Shown one piece after another: positions 30,001 through 40,928 of a DNA stretch of 64,000 nucleotides. Made by a program: the position numbers and the translations under genes. Within the stretch, counting starts at the first letter, position 1. Each line of letters begins with the position of its first letter. The DNA lies in assembly GCA_947650365.1 (NCBI GenBank), contig CANTAL010000127.1:62001-126000 (forward strand), read 5' to 3'. The notes under the pieces were generated by a model. That model worked only from the letters and a program-made list of their open reading frames with translations. It was not told where the DNA came from and searched no databases. Source of the stretch: Chamaelirium japonicum (Eukaryota > Streptophyta > Magnoliopsida > Liliales > Melanthiaceae).

Positions 30001-32980
30001 GATCCATTCTAATTCATTCCTACGATCTATTCTAATTCATTCGTTCGAATGTTTCCATTCTAATTCATTCGTACGATTCATTCTAATTCATTCGTACGAT
30101 CCATTCTAATTCATTCGTACGATCCATTCTACTTCATTCGCACGAATGTATCCATTCTAATTCATTCGTACAATCCATTCTAATTCATTCGCACGATCCA
30201 TTCTACTTCATTCTCACGAATGTATCCATTCTAATTCATTCGTACAATCCATTCTAATTCATTCGCACGATCAATTCTAATTCATTCGCACGATCAATTC
30301 TAATTCTTTCGTATGATCCATTCTAAATCATTCCTACGATCTATTCTAATTCATTCGTTCGAATGTATCCATTCTAATTCATTCGTACAATTCATTCCAA
30401 TTCATTCGTACGATCTATTCTAATTCATTTGCACGATCAATTCTAATTCATTCGCATGAATGTATCCATTCTAATTCATTCGTACAATCCATTCTAATTC
30501 ATTCGTACGATTCATTCTAATTCATTCGTACGATCCATTCTAATTCATTAGTACGATCCATTCTAATTCATTCGTACGATCCATTCTAATTCATTCGCAC
30601 GATCAATTCTAATTCATTCGTATGATCCATTCTAATTCATTCCTACGATCTATTCTAATTCATTCGTTCGAATGTATCCATTCTAATTCATTCGTACGAT
30701 TCATTCTAATTCATTCGTACGATCCATTCTAATTCATTCGTATGATCCATTCTACTTCATTCTCACGAATGTATCGATTCTAATTCATTCGTACAATCCA
30801 TTCTAATTCATTCGCACGATCAATTCTAATTCATTCGTATGATCCATTCTAATTCATTCCTACTGTACGAATGAATTAGAATAGATACATTCGAACGAAT
30901 GAATTAGAATAGATCGTAGGAATGAATTAGAATGGATCATACGAATGAATTAGAATTGATCGTGCGAATGAATTAGAATGGATTGTACGAATGAATTAGA
31001 ATGGATACATTCGTGCGAATGATGTAGAATGGATCGTACGTACGATCCATTCTAATTCATTCGTACGATCCATTCTACTTCATTCGTATGATCCATTCTA
31101 ATTCATTCTAATTCATTCCTACGATCTATTCTAATTTATTCGTTCGAATGTATCCATTCTAATTCATTCGTACGATTCATTCTAATTCATTCGTACGATC
31201 CATTCTAATTCATTCGTACGATCCATTCTACTTCATTCGCACGAATGTATCCATTCTAATTCATTCGTACAATCCATTCTAATTCATTAGCACGATCAAT
31301 TCTAATTCATTCGTATGATCCATTCTAATTCATTCCTACGATCTATTCTAATTCATTCATTCGAATGTATCCATTCTAATTCATTCATACGATTCATTCT
31401 AATGGATACATTCGTGCGAATGAAGTAGAATGGATCGTACGAATGAATTAGAATGGATCGTACGAATGAATTAGAATGGATACATTCGAACGAATGAATT
31501 AGAATAGATCGTAGGAATGAATTAGAATGGATCATACGAATGAATTAGAATTGATCGTGCGAATGAATTAGAATGGATTGTACGAATGAATTAGAATGGA
31601 TACATTCGTGCGAATGAAGTAGAATGGATCGTACGAATGAATTAGAATGGATCGTACGAATGAATTAGAATGAATCGTACGAATGAATTAGAATGGATAC
31701 ATTCGAACGAATGAATTAGAATAGATCGTAGGAATGAATTAGAATGGATCATACGAATGAATTAGAATTAATCGTGCGAATGAATTAGAATGGATTGTAC
31801 GAATGAATTAGAATGGATACATTCGTGCGAATGAAGTAGAATGGATCGTACGAATGAATTAGAATGGATCGTACGAATGAATTAGAATGAATCGTACGAA
31901 TGAATTAGAATGGATACATTCGAACGAATAAATTAGAATAGATCGTAGGAATGAATTAGAATGGATCATACGAATGAATTAGAATTGATCGTGCGAATGA
32001 ATTAGAATGGATTGTACGAATGAATTAGAATGGATACATTCGTTAGAATGAAGTAGAATGGATCGTACGAATGAATTAGAATGGATCGTACGAATGAATT
32101 AGAATGAATCGTACGAATGAATTAGAATGGATACATTCGAACGAATGAATTAGAATAGATCGTAGGAATGAATTAGAATGGATCATACGAATGAATTAGA
32201 ATTGATCGTGCGAATGAATTAGAATGGATTGTACGAATGAATTAGAATGGATACATTCGTGCGAATGAAGTAGAATGGATCGTACGAATGAATTAGAATG
32301 GATCGTACGAATGAATTAGAATGAATCATACGAATGAATTAGAATGGATACATTCAAACGAATGAATTAGAATAGATCGTAGGAATGAAGTAGAATGGAT
32401 CATACGAATGAATTAGAATAGATCGTACGAATGAATTAGAATGGATTGTACGAATGAATTAGAATGGATACATTCGTGCGAATGAAGTAGAATGGATCGT
32501 ACGAATGAATTAGAATGGATCGTACGAATGAATTAGAATGAATCTTACGAATGAATTAGAATGGATACATTCGAACGAATAAATTAGAATGGATCATGCG
32601 AATGAATTAGAATGGATTGTACGAATGAATTAGAATGGATACATTCGTGAGAATGAAGTAGAATGGATCGTACGAATGAAATAGAATGGATTGTACGAAT
32701 GGATTAGAATGGATCGTACGAATGAATTAGAATAGATTGTATGAATGAATTAGAATGGATCGTACGAATGAATTAGAATGGATCGTACGAATGAATTAGA
32801 ATGGATACATTTGTGCGGATGAATTTGAATGGATTGTACGAATGAGTAAAAATAGATCGTACGAATGAAATAGGAATGAATTAGAATGGATCGTACGAAT
32901 GAATTATAATGGATCGTACGAATGAATTAGAATGGATCGTACGAGTGAATTAGAATGAATCGTACGAATGAATTAGAATG
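24011..32980. repeat. Copy 2 of the ~9-kb tandem segmental duplication
   Basis: This directly follows copy 1 in the same orientation. Matching switch points are 24576, 26154, 26490, 27000, 27779, 30864, 31040 and 31401. In stretches I compared (for example 18841-18970 with 27806-27935) the copies differ at roughly 1-2% of bases. The offset changes from about 8965 to about 9001, so a few indels separate them. After about 32980 the sequence passes into the regular 217-bp tract. Confidence 0.85.
31025..31054. repeat. 30-bp perfect palindrome, second copy
   Basis: This is the same inversion joint as at 22047-22076, displaced by 8978 bp. It shows that the joint existed before the segment was duplicated. 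Confidence 0.9.
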
Positions 32981-35404
32981 GATACATTCGTGCGAATGAA
33001 GTAGAATGGATCGTACGAATGAATTAGAATGGATCGTACGAATGAATTAGAATGAATCGTACGAATGAATTAGAATGGATACATTCGAACGAATGAATTA
33101 GAATAGATCGTAGGAATGAATTAGAATGGATCATACAAATGAATTAGAATTGATCGTGCGAATGAATTAGAATGGATTGTACGAATGAATTAGAATGGAT
33201 ACATTCGTGCGAATGAAGTAGAATGGATCGTACGAATGAATTAGAATGGATCGTACGAATGAATTAGAATGAATCGTACGAATGAATTAGAATGGATACA
33301 TTCGAACGAATGAATTAGAATAGATCGTAGGAATGAATTAGAATGGATCATACGAATGAATTAGAATTAATCGTGCGAATGAATTAGCATGGATTGTACG
33401 AATGAATTAGAATGGATACATTCGTGCGAATGAAGTAGAATGGATCGTACGAATGAATTAGAATGGATCGTACGAATGAATTAGAATGAATCGTACGAAT
33501 GAATTAGAATGGATACATTCGAACGAATAAATTAGAATAGATCGTAGGAATGAATTAGAATGGATCATACGAATGAATTAGAATTGATCGTGCGAATGAA
33601 TTAGAATGGATTGTACGAATGAATTAGAATGGATACATTCGTGAAAATGAAGTAGAATGGATCGTACGAATGAATTAGAATGGATCATACGAATGAATTA
33701 GAATGAATCGTACGAATGAATTAGAATGGATACATTCGAACGAATAAATTAGAATAGATCGTAGGAATGAATTAGAATGGATCATACGAATGAATTAGAA
33801 TTGATCGTAGGAATGAATTAGAATGGAATGTACGAATGAATTAGACTGGATCGTACGAATGAATTAGAATGAATCGTACGATTGAATTAGAATGGATACA
33901 TTCGTGCGAATGAAGTAGAATGGATCGTACAAATGAATTAGAATGGATCGTACGAATGAATTAGAATGAATCGTACGAATGAATTAGAATGGATACATTC
34001 GAACGAATGAATTAGAATAGATCGTAGGAATGAATTAGAATGGATCATACGAATGAATTAGAATTGATCGTGCGAATGAATTAGAATGGATTGTACGAAT
34101 GAATTAGAATGGATACATTCGTGCGAATGAAGTAGAATGGATCGTACGAATGAATTAGAATGGATCGTACGAATGAATTAGAATGGATACATTCGAACGA
34201 ATGAATTAGAATAGATCGTAGGAATGAATTAGAATGGATCATACGAATGAATTAGAATTGATCGTGCGAATGAATTAGAATGGATTGTACGAATGAATTA
34301 GAATGGATACATTCGTGCGAATGAAGTAGAATGGATCGTATGAATGAATTAGAATGGATCGTACGAATGAATTAGAATGAATCGTACGAATGAATTAGAA
34401 TGGATACATTCGAACGAATGAATTAGAATAGATCGTAGGGATGAATTAGAATGGATCATACGAATGAATTAGAATTGATCGTGCGAATGAATTAGAATGG
34501 ATTGTACGAATGAATTAGAATGGATACATTCGTGCGAATGAAGTAGAATGGATCGTACGAATGAATTAGAATGGATCGTACGAATGAATTAGAATGAATC
34601 GTACGAATGAATTAGAATGGATACATTCGAACGAATGAATTAGAATAGATCGTAGGAATGAATTAGAATGGATCATACGAATGAATTAGAATTGATCGTG
34701 CGAATGAATTAGAATGGATTGTACGAATGAATTAGAATGGATACATTCGTGCGAATGAAGTAGAATGGATCGTACGAATGAATTAGAATGGATCGTATGA
34801 ATGAATTAGAATGAATCGTACGAATGAATTAGAATGGATACATTCGAACGAATGAATTAGAATAGATCGTGGGAATGAATTAGAATGGATCATACGAATG
34901 AATTAGAATTGATCGTTCTAATGAATTAGAATGGATTGTACGAATGAATTAGAATGGATACATTCGTGCGAATGAAGTAGAATGGATCGTACGAATGAAT
35001 TAGAATGGATCGTACGAATGAATTTGAATGAATCGTACGAATGAATTAGAATGGATTCATTCGAACGAATGAATTAGAATAGATCGTAGGAATGAATTAG
35101 AATGGATCATACGAATGAATTAGAATTGATCGTGCGAATGAATTAGAATGGATTGAACGAATGAATTAGAATGGATACATTCGTGCGAATGAAGTAGAAT
35201 GGATCGTACGAATGAATTAGAATGGATCGTACGAATGAATTGGAATGAATCGTACGAATGAATTAGAATGGATACATTCGAACGAATGAATTAGAATAGA
35301 TCGTAGGAATCAATTAGAATGGATCATACGAATGAATTAGAATTGATCGTGCGAATGAATTAGAATGGATTGTACGAATGAATTAGAATGGATACATTCG
35401 TACG
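32777..35404 (+). repeat. Homogeneous 217-bp higher-order repeat tract
   Basis: Successive GAATGAAG-bearing subunits start near 32994, 33211, 33428, 33645, 33908, 34125, 34319, 34536, 34753, 34970, 35187 and 35404. The spacing is 217 bp, except one interval of 263 (two extra 23-bp subunits) and one of 194 (one subunit missing). The unit is seven 23-bp and two 28-bp subunits in fixed order, recognised by tails ATCGTAC (after GAAG), ATCGTAC, the GAATGA variant, ATACATTCGAAC, the GAATAG variant ending GTAG, ATCATAC, the GAATTG variant ending GTGC, ATTGTAC and ATACATTCGTGC. This is the most regular tract in the array and lies within its longest single-orientation block (31401-37528). Confidence 0.9.
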
Positions 35405-38030
35405 AATGAAGTAGAACGGATCGTACAAATGAATTAGAATGGATCGTATGAATGAATTAGAATGCATCGTACGAATGAATTAGAATGGATCGTACGAATG
35501 AATTAGAATGGATACATTCATGCGAATAAATTAGAATGGATCGTACGAATGAGTAAGAATGGATCGTACGAATGAAATAGAATGGATCGTACGAATGAAT
35601 TAAAATGGATCGTGCTAATGAATTAGAATGGATCGTACGAATGAATTAGAATGGATACATTCATGCGAATGAATTAGAATGGATCGTACGAATGAGTAAG
35701 AATGGATCGTACGAATGAAATAGAATGGATCGTACGAATAAATTAGAATGGATCGTGCTAATGAATTAGAATGGATCGTACGAATGACTTAGAATAGATT
35801 GTGCGAATGAATTAGAATGGATCGTACGAATGAATTAGAATGGATCGTATAAATGAATTAGAATGGATCGTGCGAATGAATTAGAATGGATCGTATGACT
35901 GAATTAGAATGGATACATTCGTGCGAATGAATTAGAATGGATCGTACGAATGAGTAAGAATGGATCATACAAATAAAATAGAATGGATCGTACGAATGAA
36001 TTAGAATGGATAGTGCTAATGAATTAGAATGGATCGTATGAATAAATTAGAATAGATTGTCCGAATGAATACATTCGTGCGAATGAATTAGAATGGATCG
36101 TATCAATGAATTAGAATGGATCGTATGAATGAATTCGAATGGATCGTATGAATGAATTACAATGGATACATTCGTCCGAATGAATTAGAATGGATCATAC
36201 GAAGGAATTAGGGTGGATCGTACGAATGCATTAGAATGGATATATTTGTGCGAATGAATTAGAATGGATTGTATGAAAGAATTAGAATGGATCGTATGAA
36301 TGAATTAGAATGGATCGTGCGAATGAATTAAACTGGATCGTACGAATGAATTAGAATGGATCGTATGAATGAATTAGAATGGATCGTGCGAATGAATTAG
36401 AATGGATCGTACGAATGAATTAGAATAGAATGGATACATTCGTGCGAATGAATTAGAATGGATCGTACGAATGAGTAAGAATGGATCGTACGAATGAAAT
36501 AGAATGGATCGTACGAATAAATTAGAATGGATCGTGCTAATGAATTAGAATGGATCGTACGAATGAATTTGAATAGGTTGTGCGATTGAATTAGAATGGA
36601 TCGTACGAATGAATTAGAATTGATACATTCGTGCGAATGAATTAGAATGGATCATATGAATGAATTACAATGGATCGTATGAATGAATTAGAATGGATCG
36701 TACGAATGAATGAGAATGGATCGTACGAATGAATTAGAATGGATACATTCGTGCGAACGAATTAGAATGGATCGTACGAATCAGTAAGAATGGATCGTAC
36801 GAATGAAATAGAATGGATTGTACGAATGAGTAAGAATGGATCGTACGAATGAAATAGAATGGATCGTACGAACGAATTAGAATGGATCGTGCGAATGAAT
36901 TAGATTGGATCGTGCGAATGAATTAGAATGGATCATACGAATGAATTAGAATGGATACATTCGTGCGAATGAATTAGTATGGATCGTATGAAAGAATTAG
37001 ACTGGATCGTATGAAGGAATTCGAATGGATCGTACGTATGAATTAGAATGGATCGTACGAATGAATTAGAATGGATCGTATGAATGAATTAGAATGGATC
37101 GTGCGAATGAATTAGAATGGATCGTACGAATGAATTAGAATGGATATATTCATGCAAAATAATTAGAATGGATTGTATGAATGAATTAGAATGGATCGTA
37201 CGAATGAATTAGAATGGATCGTATGAATGAATTAGAAAGGATCATGCGAAGGAATTAGATTGGATCGTACGAATAAATTAGAATGGATACATTCGTGCGA
37301 ATGAATTAGAATGGATCGTACGAATGAGTAAGAATGGATCGTATGAATAAAATAGAATGGATCGCACGAATGAATTAGAATGGATCGTACGAATGAATAT
37401 GATTGGATCGTGCGAATGAATTAGATTGAATCGTACGAATGAGTAAGAATGGATCGTACGAATGAAATAGAATGGATCATATGAAAGAATTAGAATGGAT
37501 CATACGAATGAAATAGAATAGATCATACGATCCATTCTAATTCATTCGCACGAATGTATCCATTCTAATTCATTCGTACAATCCATTCTAATTCATTCGC
37601 ACGATCAATTCTAATTCATTCGTATGATCCATTCTAATTCATTCCTACGATCTATTCTAATTCATTCGTTCGAATGTATCCATTCTAATTCATTCGTACG
37701 ATCCATTCTAATTCATTCGTACGATCCATTCTACTTCATTCGCACGAATGTATCCATTCTAATTCATTCGTACAATCCATTCTAATTCATTCGCACGATC
37801 AATTCTAATTCATTCGTATGATCCATTCTAATTCATTCCTACGATCTATTCTAATTCATTCGTTCGAATGTATCCATTCTAATTCATTCGTATTCTAATT
37901 CATTCGTACGATCTATTCTAATTCATTCGCACGATCCATTCTAATTCATTCTCACAAATTTAACCTTTCTAATTCATTCGTACGATCCATTCTACTTCAT
38001 TCGCACGATCCATGGTAATTCATTCGTACG

Positions 38031-38074
38031 ATCCATTCTAATTCATTCGTACGTACGAATGAATTAGAATGGAT
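38031..38074. repeat. 44-bp perfect palindrome at the last satellite inversion joint
   Basis: Two 22-base arms meet at the central GTAC-GTAC. The left arm reads ATCCATTCTAATTCATTC then GTAC, and the right arm is its exact complement. A reverse block switches to forward here without spacer or sequence loss. Confidence 0.9.
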
Positions 38075-38704
38075 ACATTCGAACGAATAAATTAGAATAG
38101 ATTGTAGGAATGAATTAAAATGGATCGTACAAATGAATCAGAATGGATCGTACGAATGAATTAGAATGAATCGTACGAATGAATTAGAATGGAAACATTC
38201 GAACGATTGAATTAGAATAGATCGTTGGAAAGAATAAGAATGGATCATACGAATGAATTAGAATTGATCGTGCGAATGAATTAGAATGGATTGTACGAAT
38301 GAATTAGAATGGATACATTTGTGCGAATAAAGTAGAATGGATCGTACGAATGAATTAGAATGGATCGTACGAATGAATTAGAATGAATCGTACGAATGAA
38401 TTAGAATGGATACATTCGAACGAATGAATTAGAATAGATCGTAGGAATGAATTAGAATGGATCATACGAATGAATTAGAAATGATCGTGCGAATGAATTA
38501 GAATGGATTGTACGAATGAATTAGAATGGATGCATTCGTGCGAATGAAGTAGAATGGATCGTACGAATGAATTAGAATGGATCGTACGAATGAATTAGAA
38601 TGGATCGTACGAATGAATTAAAATGGATATATTCGAGCGAATGAATTAGAATGGATACATTTGTGCGAATGAATTAGAATGGATCGTACGAATGAATTAG
38701 AATG

Positions 38705-38722
38705 GATCAGCAAATTCGGAAA
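38705..38722 (-). other. 18-bp relic of the non-satellite insert edge
   Basis: GGATCAGCAAATTCGGAA within the satellite is the exact reverse complement of 13938-13955, the right edge of the foreign insert plus its satellite flank. It is followed by ACATATTCGTGCG, which is close to normal satellite. It looks like the junction of a second, inverted and almost fully deleted copy of the insert. Confidence 0.6.
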
Positions 38723-39711
38723 CATATTCGTGCGAATGAAGTAGAATAGATCGTAGGAATGAATTAGAATGGATCATACGAATGAATTAGAATTGATCGT
38801 GCGAATGAATTAGAATGGATCGTACGAATGAATTAGAATGGATACATTCGTGCGAATGAAGTAGAATGGATCGTAAGAATGAAGTAGAATGGATCGTACG
38901 AATGAATTAGAATGGATACATTCGAACGAATGAATTAGAATAGATTGTACGAATGAATTAGAATGAATCATACGAATGAATTAGAATTGATCGTGCGAAT
39001 GAATTAGAATGGATTGTACGAATGAATTAGAATGCATACATTCGTGCGAATGAAGTAGAATGAATCAGAATGGATCGTACGAATGAATTAGAATGAATCG
39101 TACGAATGAATTAGAATGGAAACATTCGAACGAATGAATTAGAATAGATCGTAGGAATGAATTAGAATGGATCATACGAATGAATTAGAATTGATCGTGC
39201 GAATGAATTAGAATGGATTGTACGAATGAATTAGAATGGATATATTCGTGCGAATGAAGTAGAATGGATCGTACGAATGAATTAGAATGGATCATACGAA
39301 TGAATCAGAATGAATCGTACGAATGAATTAGAATGGAAACATTCGAACGAATGAATTAGAATAGATCGTAGGAATGAATTAGAATGGATCATACGAATGA
39401 ATTAGAAATGATCGTGCGAATGAATTAGAATGGATTGTACGAATGAATTAGAATGGATACATTCGTGCGAATGAAGTAGAATGGATCGTACGAATGAATT
39501 AGAATTGATCGTGCGAATGAATTAGAATGGATTGTACGAATGAATTAGAATGGATACTGTTGGGGGTAGTCAAAAACCACATCTTGGATAGCATTGCAAG
39601 CACACCTGAGATAGAGTTCTCGAGGGTGCCCGCCCAGGAGTTGGAACCCTCGGAAGCCGAGCGAGCCCCCTTTCCAGCTCGCAAGGAGCTCGCCCCTCTC
39701 AGCCCGTAAGA

Positions 39712-40235
39712 AGCTCGCCCCACAGGGAGCTGGATGGACACCTTGTATCTGAGTGCAGCTCGCCCCAGCCCGCAAGGAGCTCGCCCCACAGGGAGCTGGA
39801 TGGACACCTTTTATCTGAGTGCAGCTCGTTCCAGCCCGCAAGGAGCTCGCCCACAGGGAGCTGGATGGACACCTTGTATCTGAGTGCAGCTCGCCCCAGC
39901 CCGCAAGGAGCTCGCCCACAGGGAGCTGGATGGACACCTTGTATCTGAGTGCAGCTCGCCCTAGCCCGCAAGAAGCTCGCCCCCACAGGGAGCTGGAGGG
40001 ACACCTTGTATCTGAGTGCAGCTCGCCCCAGCCCGCAAGGAGCTCGCCCACAGGGAGCTGGATGGACACCTTGTATCTGAGTGCAGCTCGCCCCAGCCCG
40101 CAAGGAGCTCGCCCCACAGGGAGCTGGATGGACACCTTGTATCTGAGTGCAGCTCGTTCCAGCCCGCCAGGAGCTCGCCCACAGGGAGCTGGATGGACAC
40201 CTTGTATCTGAGTGCAGCTCGCCCCGCCCAGACCC
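39712..40235 (+). repeat. 65-bp tandem repeat inside the outer LTR (8 copies)
   Basis: GGGAGCTGGATGGACACCTT recurs at about 39725, 39791, 39856, 39921, 39988, 40053, 40119 and 40184, a period of 65-67 bp. Copies differ by single bases and by one- or two-base indels in runs of C. The block begins again in the right-hand LTR at about 63935. It lies upstream of the TATA motif, so it expands the U3 region. Confidence 0.93.
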
Positions 40236-40742
40236 CGCAGGAGCACGCCCAAATTCCGTGAATGGCTTAGACGAAGAACGCGAAGGAGCTCGCCCAAACT
40301 TGCAAAAAGCTCGCCCCAAGCTCGCCCAGGAGCACGCCTAGCTCGCGCGGGAGCTCGCCCATGCTCGTTCAGTAGCTCGTCTAGCCCGCGCAGGAGCTCG
40401 CCCATGCTCGCTCAGGAGCTCGCCCAAGCTCGCCCAGACCCCTGTTTATCGAAGAGGTTGCTCCCGCGAGGTCCGACTCTTGATAAATATGGACGAAAGG
40501 GCGGAGCAGTGCCGGGCGAGCTTGCCTTCCCTGAGTCCGCCCAGACTTGAACATTCCAGAATAGCCACCTGGCCACGACAAGAAAGATGCTCTCCCCCAC
40601 TCAAACCGCCTGGCAGGCTTGATGATAGAATGTCAGGGCGCGAGTACCAAGGACTGTCAGACCCACGTGAGCCAGATCGTGGGGGTCTAGAAGGCTTCGG
40701 AAAGAATCTCCACGTGTCGGGCCACGGTAGGTCGCCTGTTGC

Positions 40743-40749
40743 TATAAAT
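40743..40749 (+). promoter_or_regulatory. TATA box of the outer LTR
   Basis: TATAAAT lies 90 bp before the LTR end, in the sequence GTTGCTATAAATGCTCACC. Position and form fit the core promoter of a plant LTR. Transcription would then start roughly 30 bases downstream, near 40775, but no data here fix that. Confidence 0.7.
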
Positions 40750-40841
40750 GCTCACCCCCAGGCTCCAAAGTACAAGTTGGAATCCCATTTCCCTACAACT
40801 TTGGTGGCTCGCAAGGACCAGTGAAAAATCCCCCGAACATT

Positions 40842-40859
40842 TGGCGCCGTCTGTGGGAT
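40842..40859 (+). other. Primer-binding site of the outer element
   Basis: TGGCGCCGTCTGTGGGAT follows the LTR end after two bases (TT). TGGCGCC is complementary to a tRNA 3' end reading GGCGCCA, which fits a plant tRNA-Arg, the usual primer reported for Tat-like elements. The exact tRNA is inferred. The nested element has the same sequence at its primer site. Confidence 0.8.
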
Positions 40860-40928
40860 CTCGACTGGTTCCTGCGAGAACGCCCGCGACCTCACGGTTG
40901 AATGCCGTCGGCTCTCGTAAACCCAAAG

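Larger units (their letters stand above)
1..39557. repeat. Satellite array of 23/28-bp subunits in alternating orientation
   Basis: The whole stretch is built from a 23-bp subunit with core GAATGAATTAGAATGG and tails such as ATCGTAC, ATTGTAC, ATCATAC, ATCGTAG or ATCGTGC. A 28-bp form carries the tail ATACATTCGTGC or ATACATTCGAAC. The core is read forward (F) or as its complement (R) in blocks. Approximate switch points, starting F at base 1, are 1348, 3563, 4783, 6765, 8915, 9980, 10318, 10862, 12624, 13606, 13675, 14762, 15603, 17180, 17525, 18035, 18814, 21887, 22062, 22400, 24576, 26154, 26490, 27000, 27779, 30864, 31040, 31401, 37528 and 38053; each switch reverses the orientation. No coding gene is present. 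Short open frames encoding IHSNSF-type peptides arise only because the repeat lacks stops in some frames. The most diverged parts are about 7.9-10.3 kb and 35.4-37.5 kb. Confidence 0.97.
39558..40839 (+). repeat. 5' LTR of the outer element (1282 bp)
   Basis: The LTR starts TGTTGG and ends CCGAACA, giving the terminal inverted bases TGTT/AACA. It is followed after two bases by the primer-binding site. The start matches 63780 onward base for base apart from one T/A difference near 39626. The interior is GC-rich and dominated by copies of GAGCTCGCCC, including the eight-copy tandem block at 39712-40235. A TATA motif lies at 40743. Short open frames in this LTR are by-products of the repeats. 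Confidence 0.95.

Noticed and set aside
249-39540. Open frames of 60-135 codons encoding IHSNSF/ILIHSYDPF peptides in the satellite
   Set aside because: They follow the 23-bp repeat, occur on both strands, and end wherever a subunit varies. No codon bias or start context is conserved.
1-39557. CRISPR-like array
   Set aside because: There are no unique spacers; repeats abut each other and the setting is a plant genome.
39545-40405. Minus- and plus-strand frames across the outer LTR (up to 286 codons)
   Set aside because: They read through 65-bp GC-rich repeats in several frames at once, as expected for a stop-poor tandem repeat.
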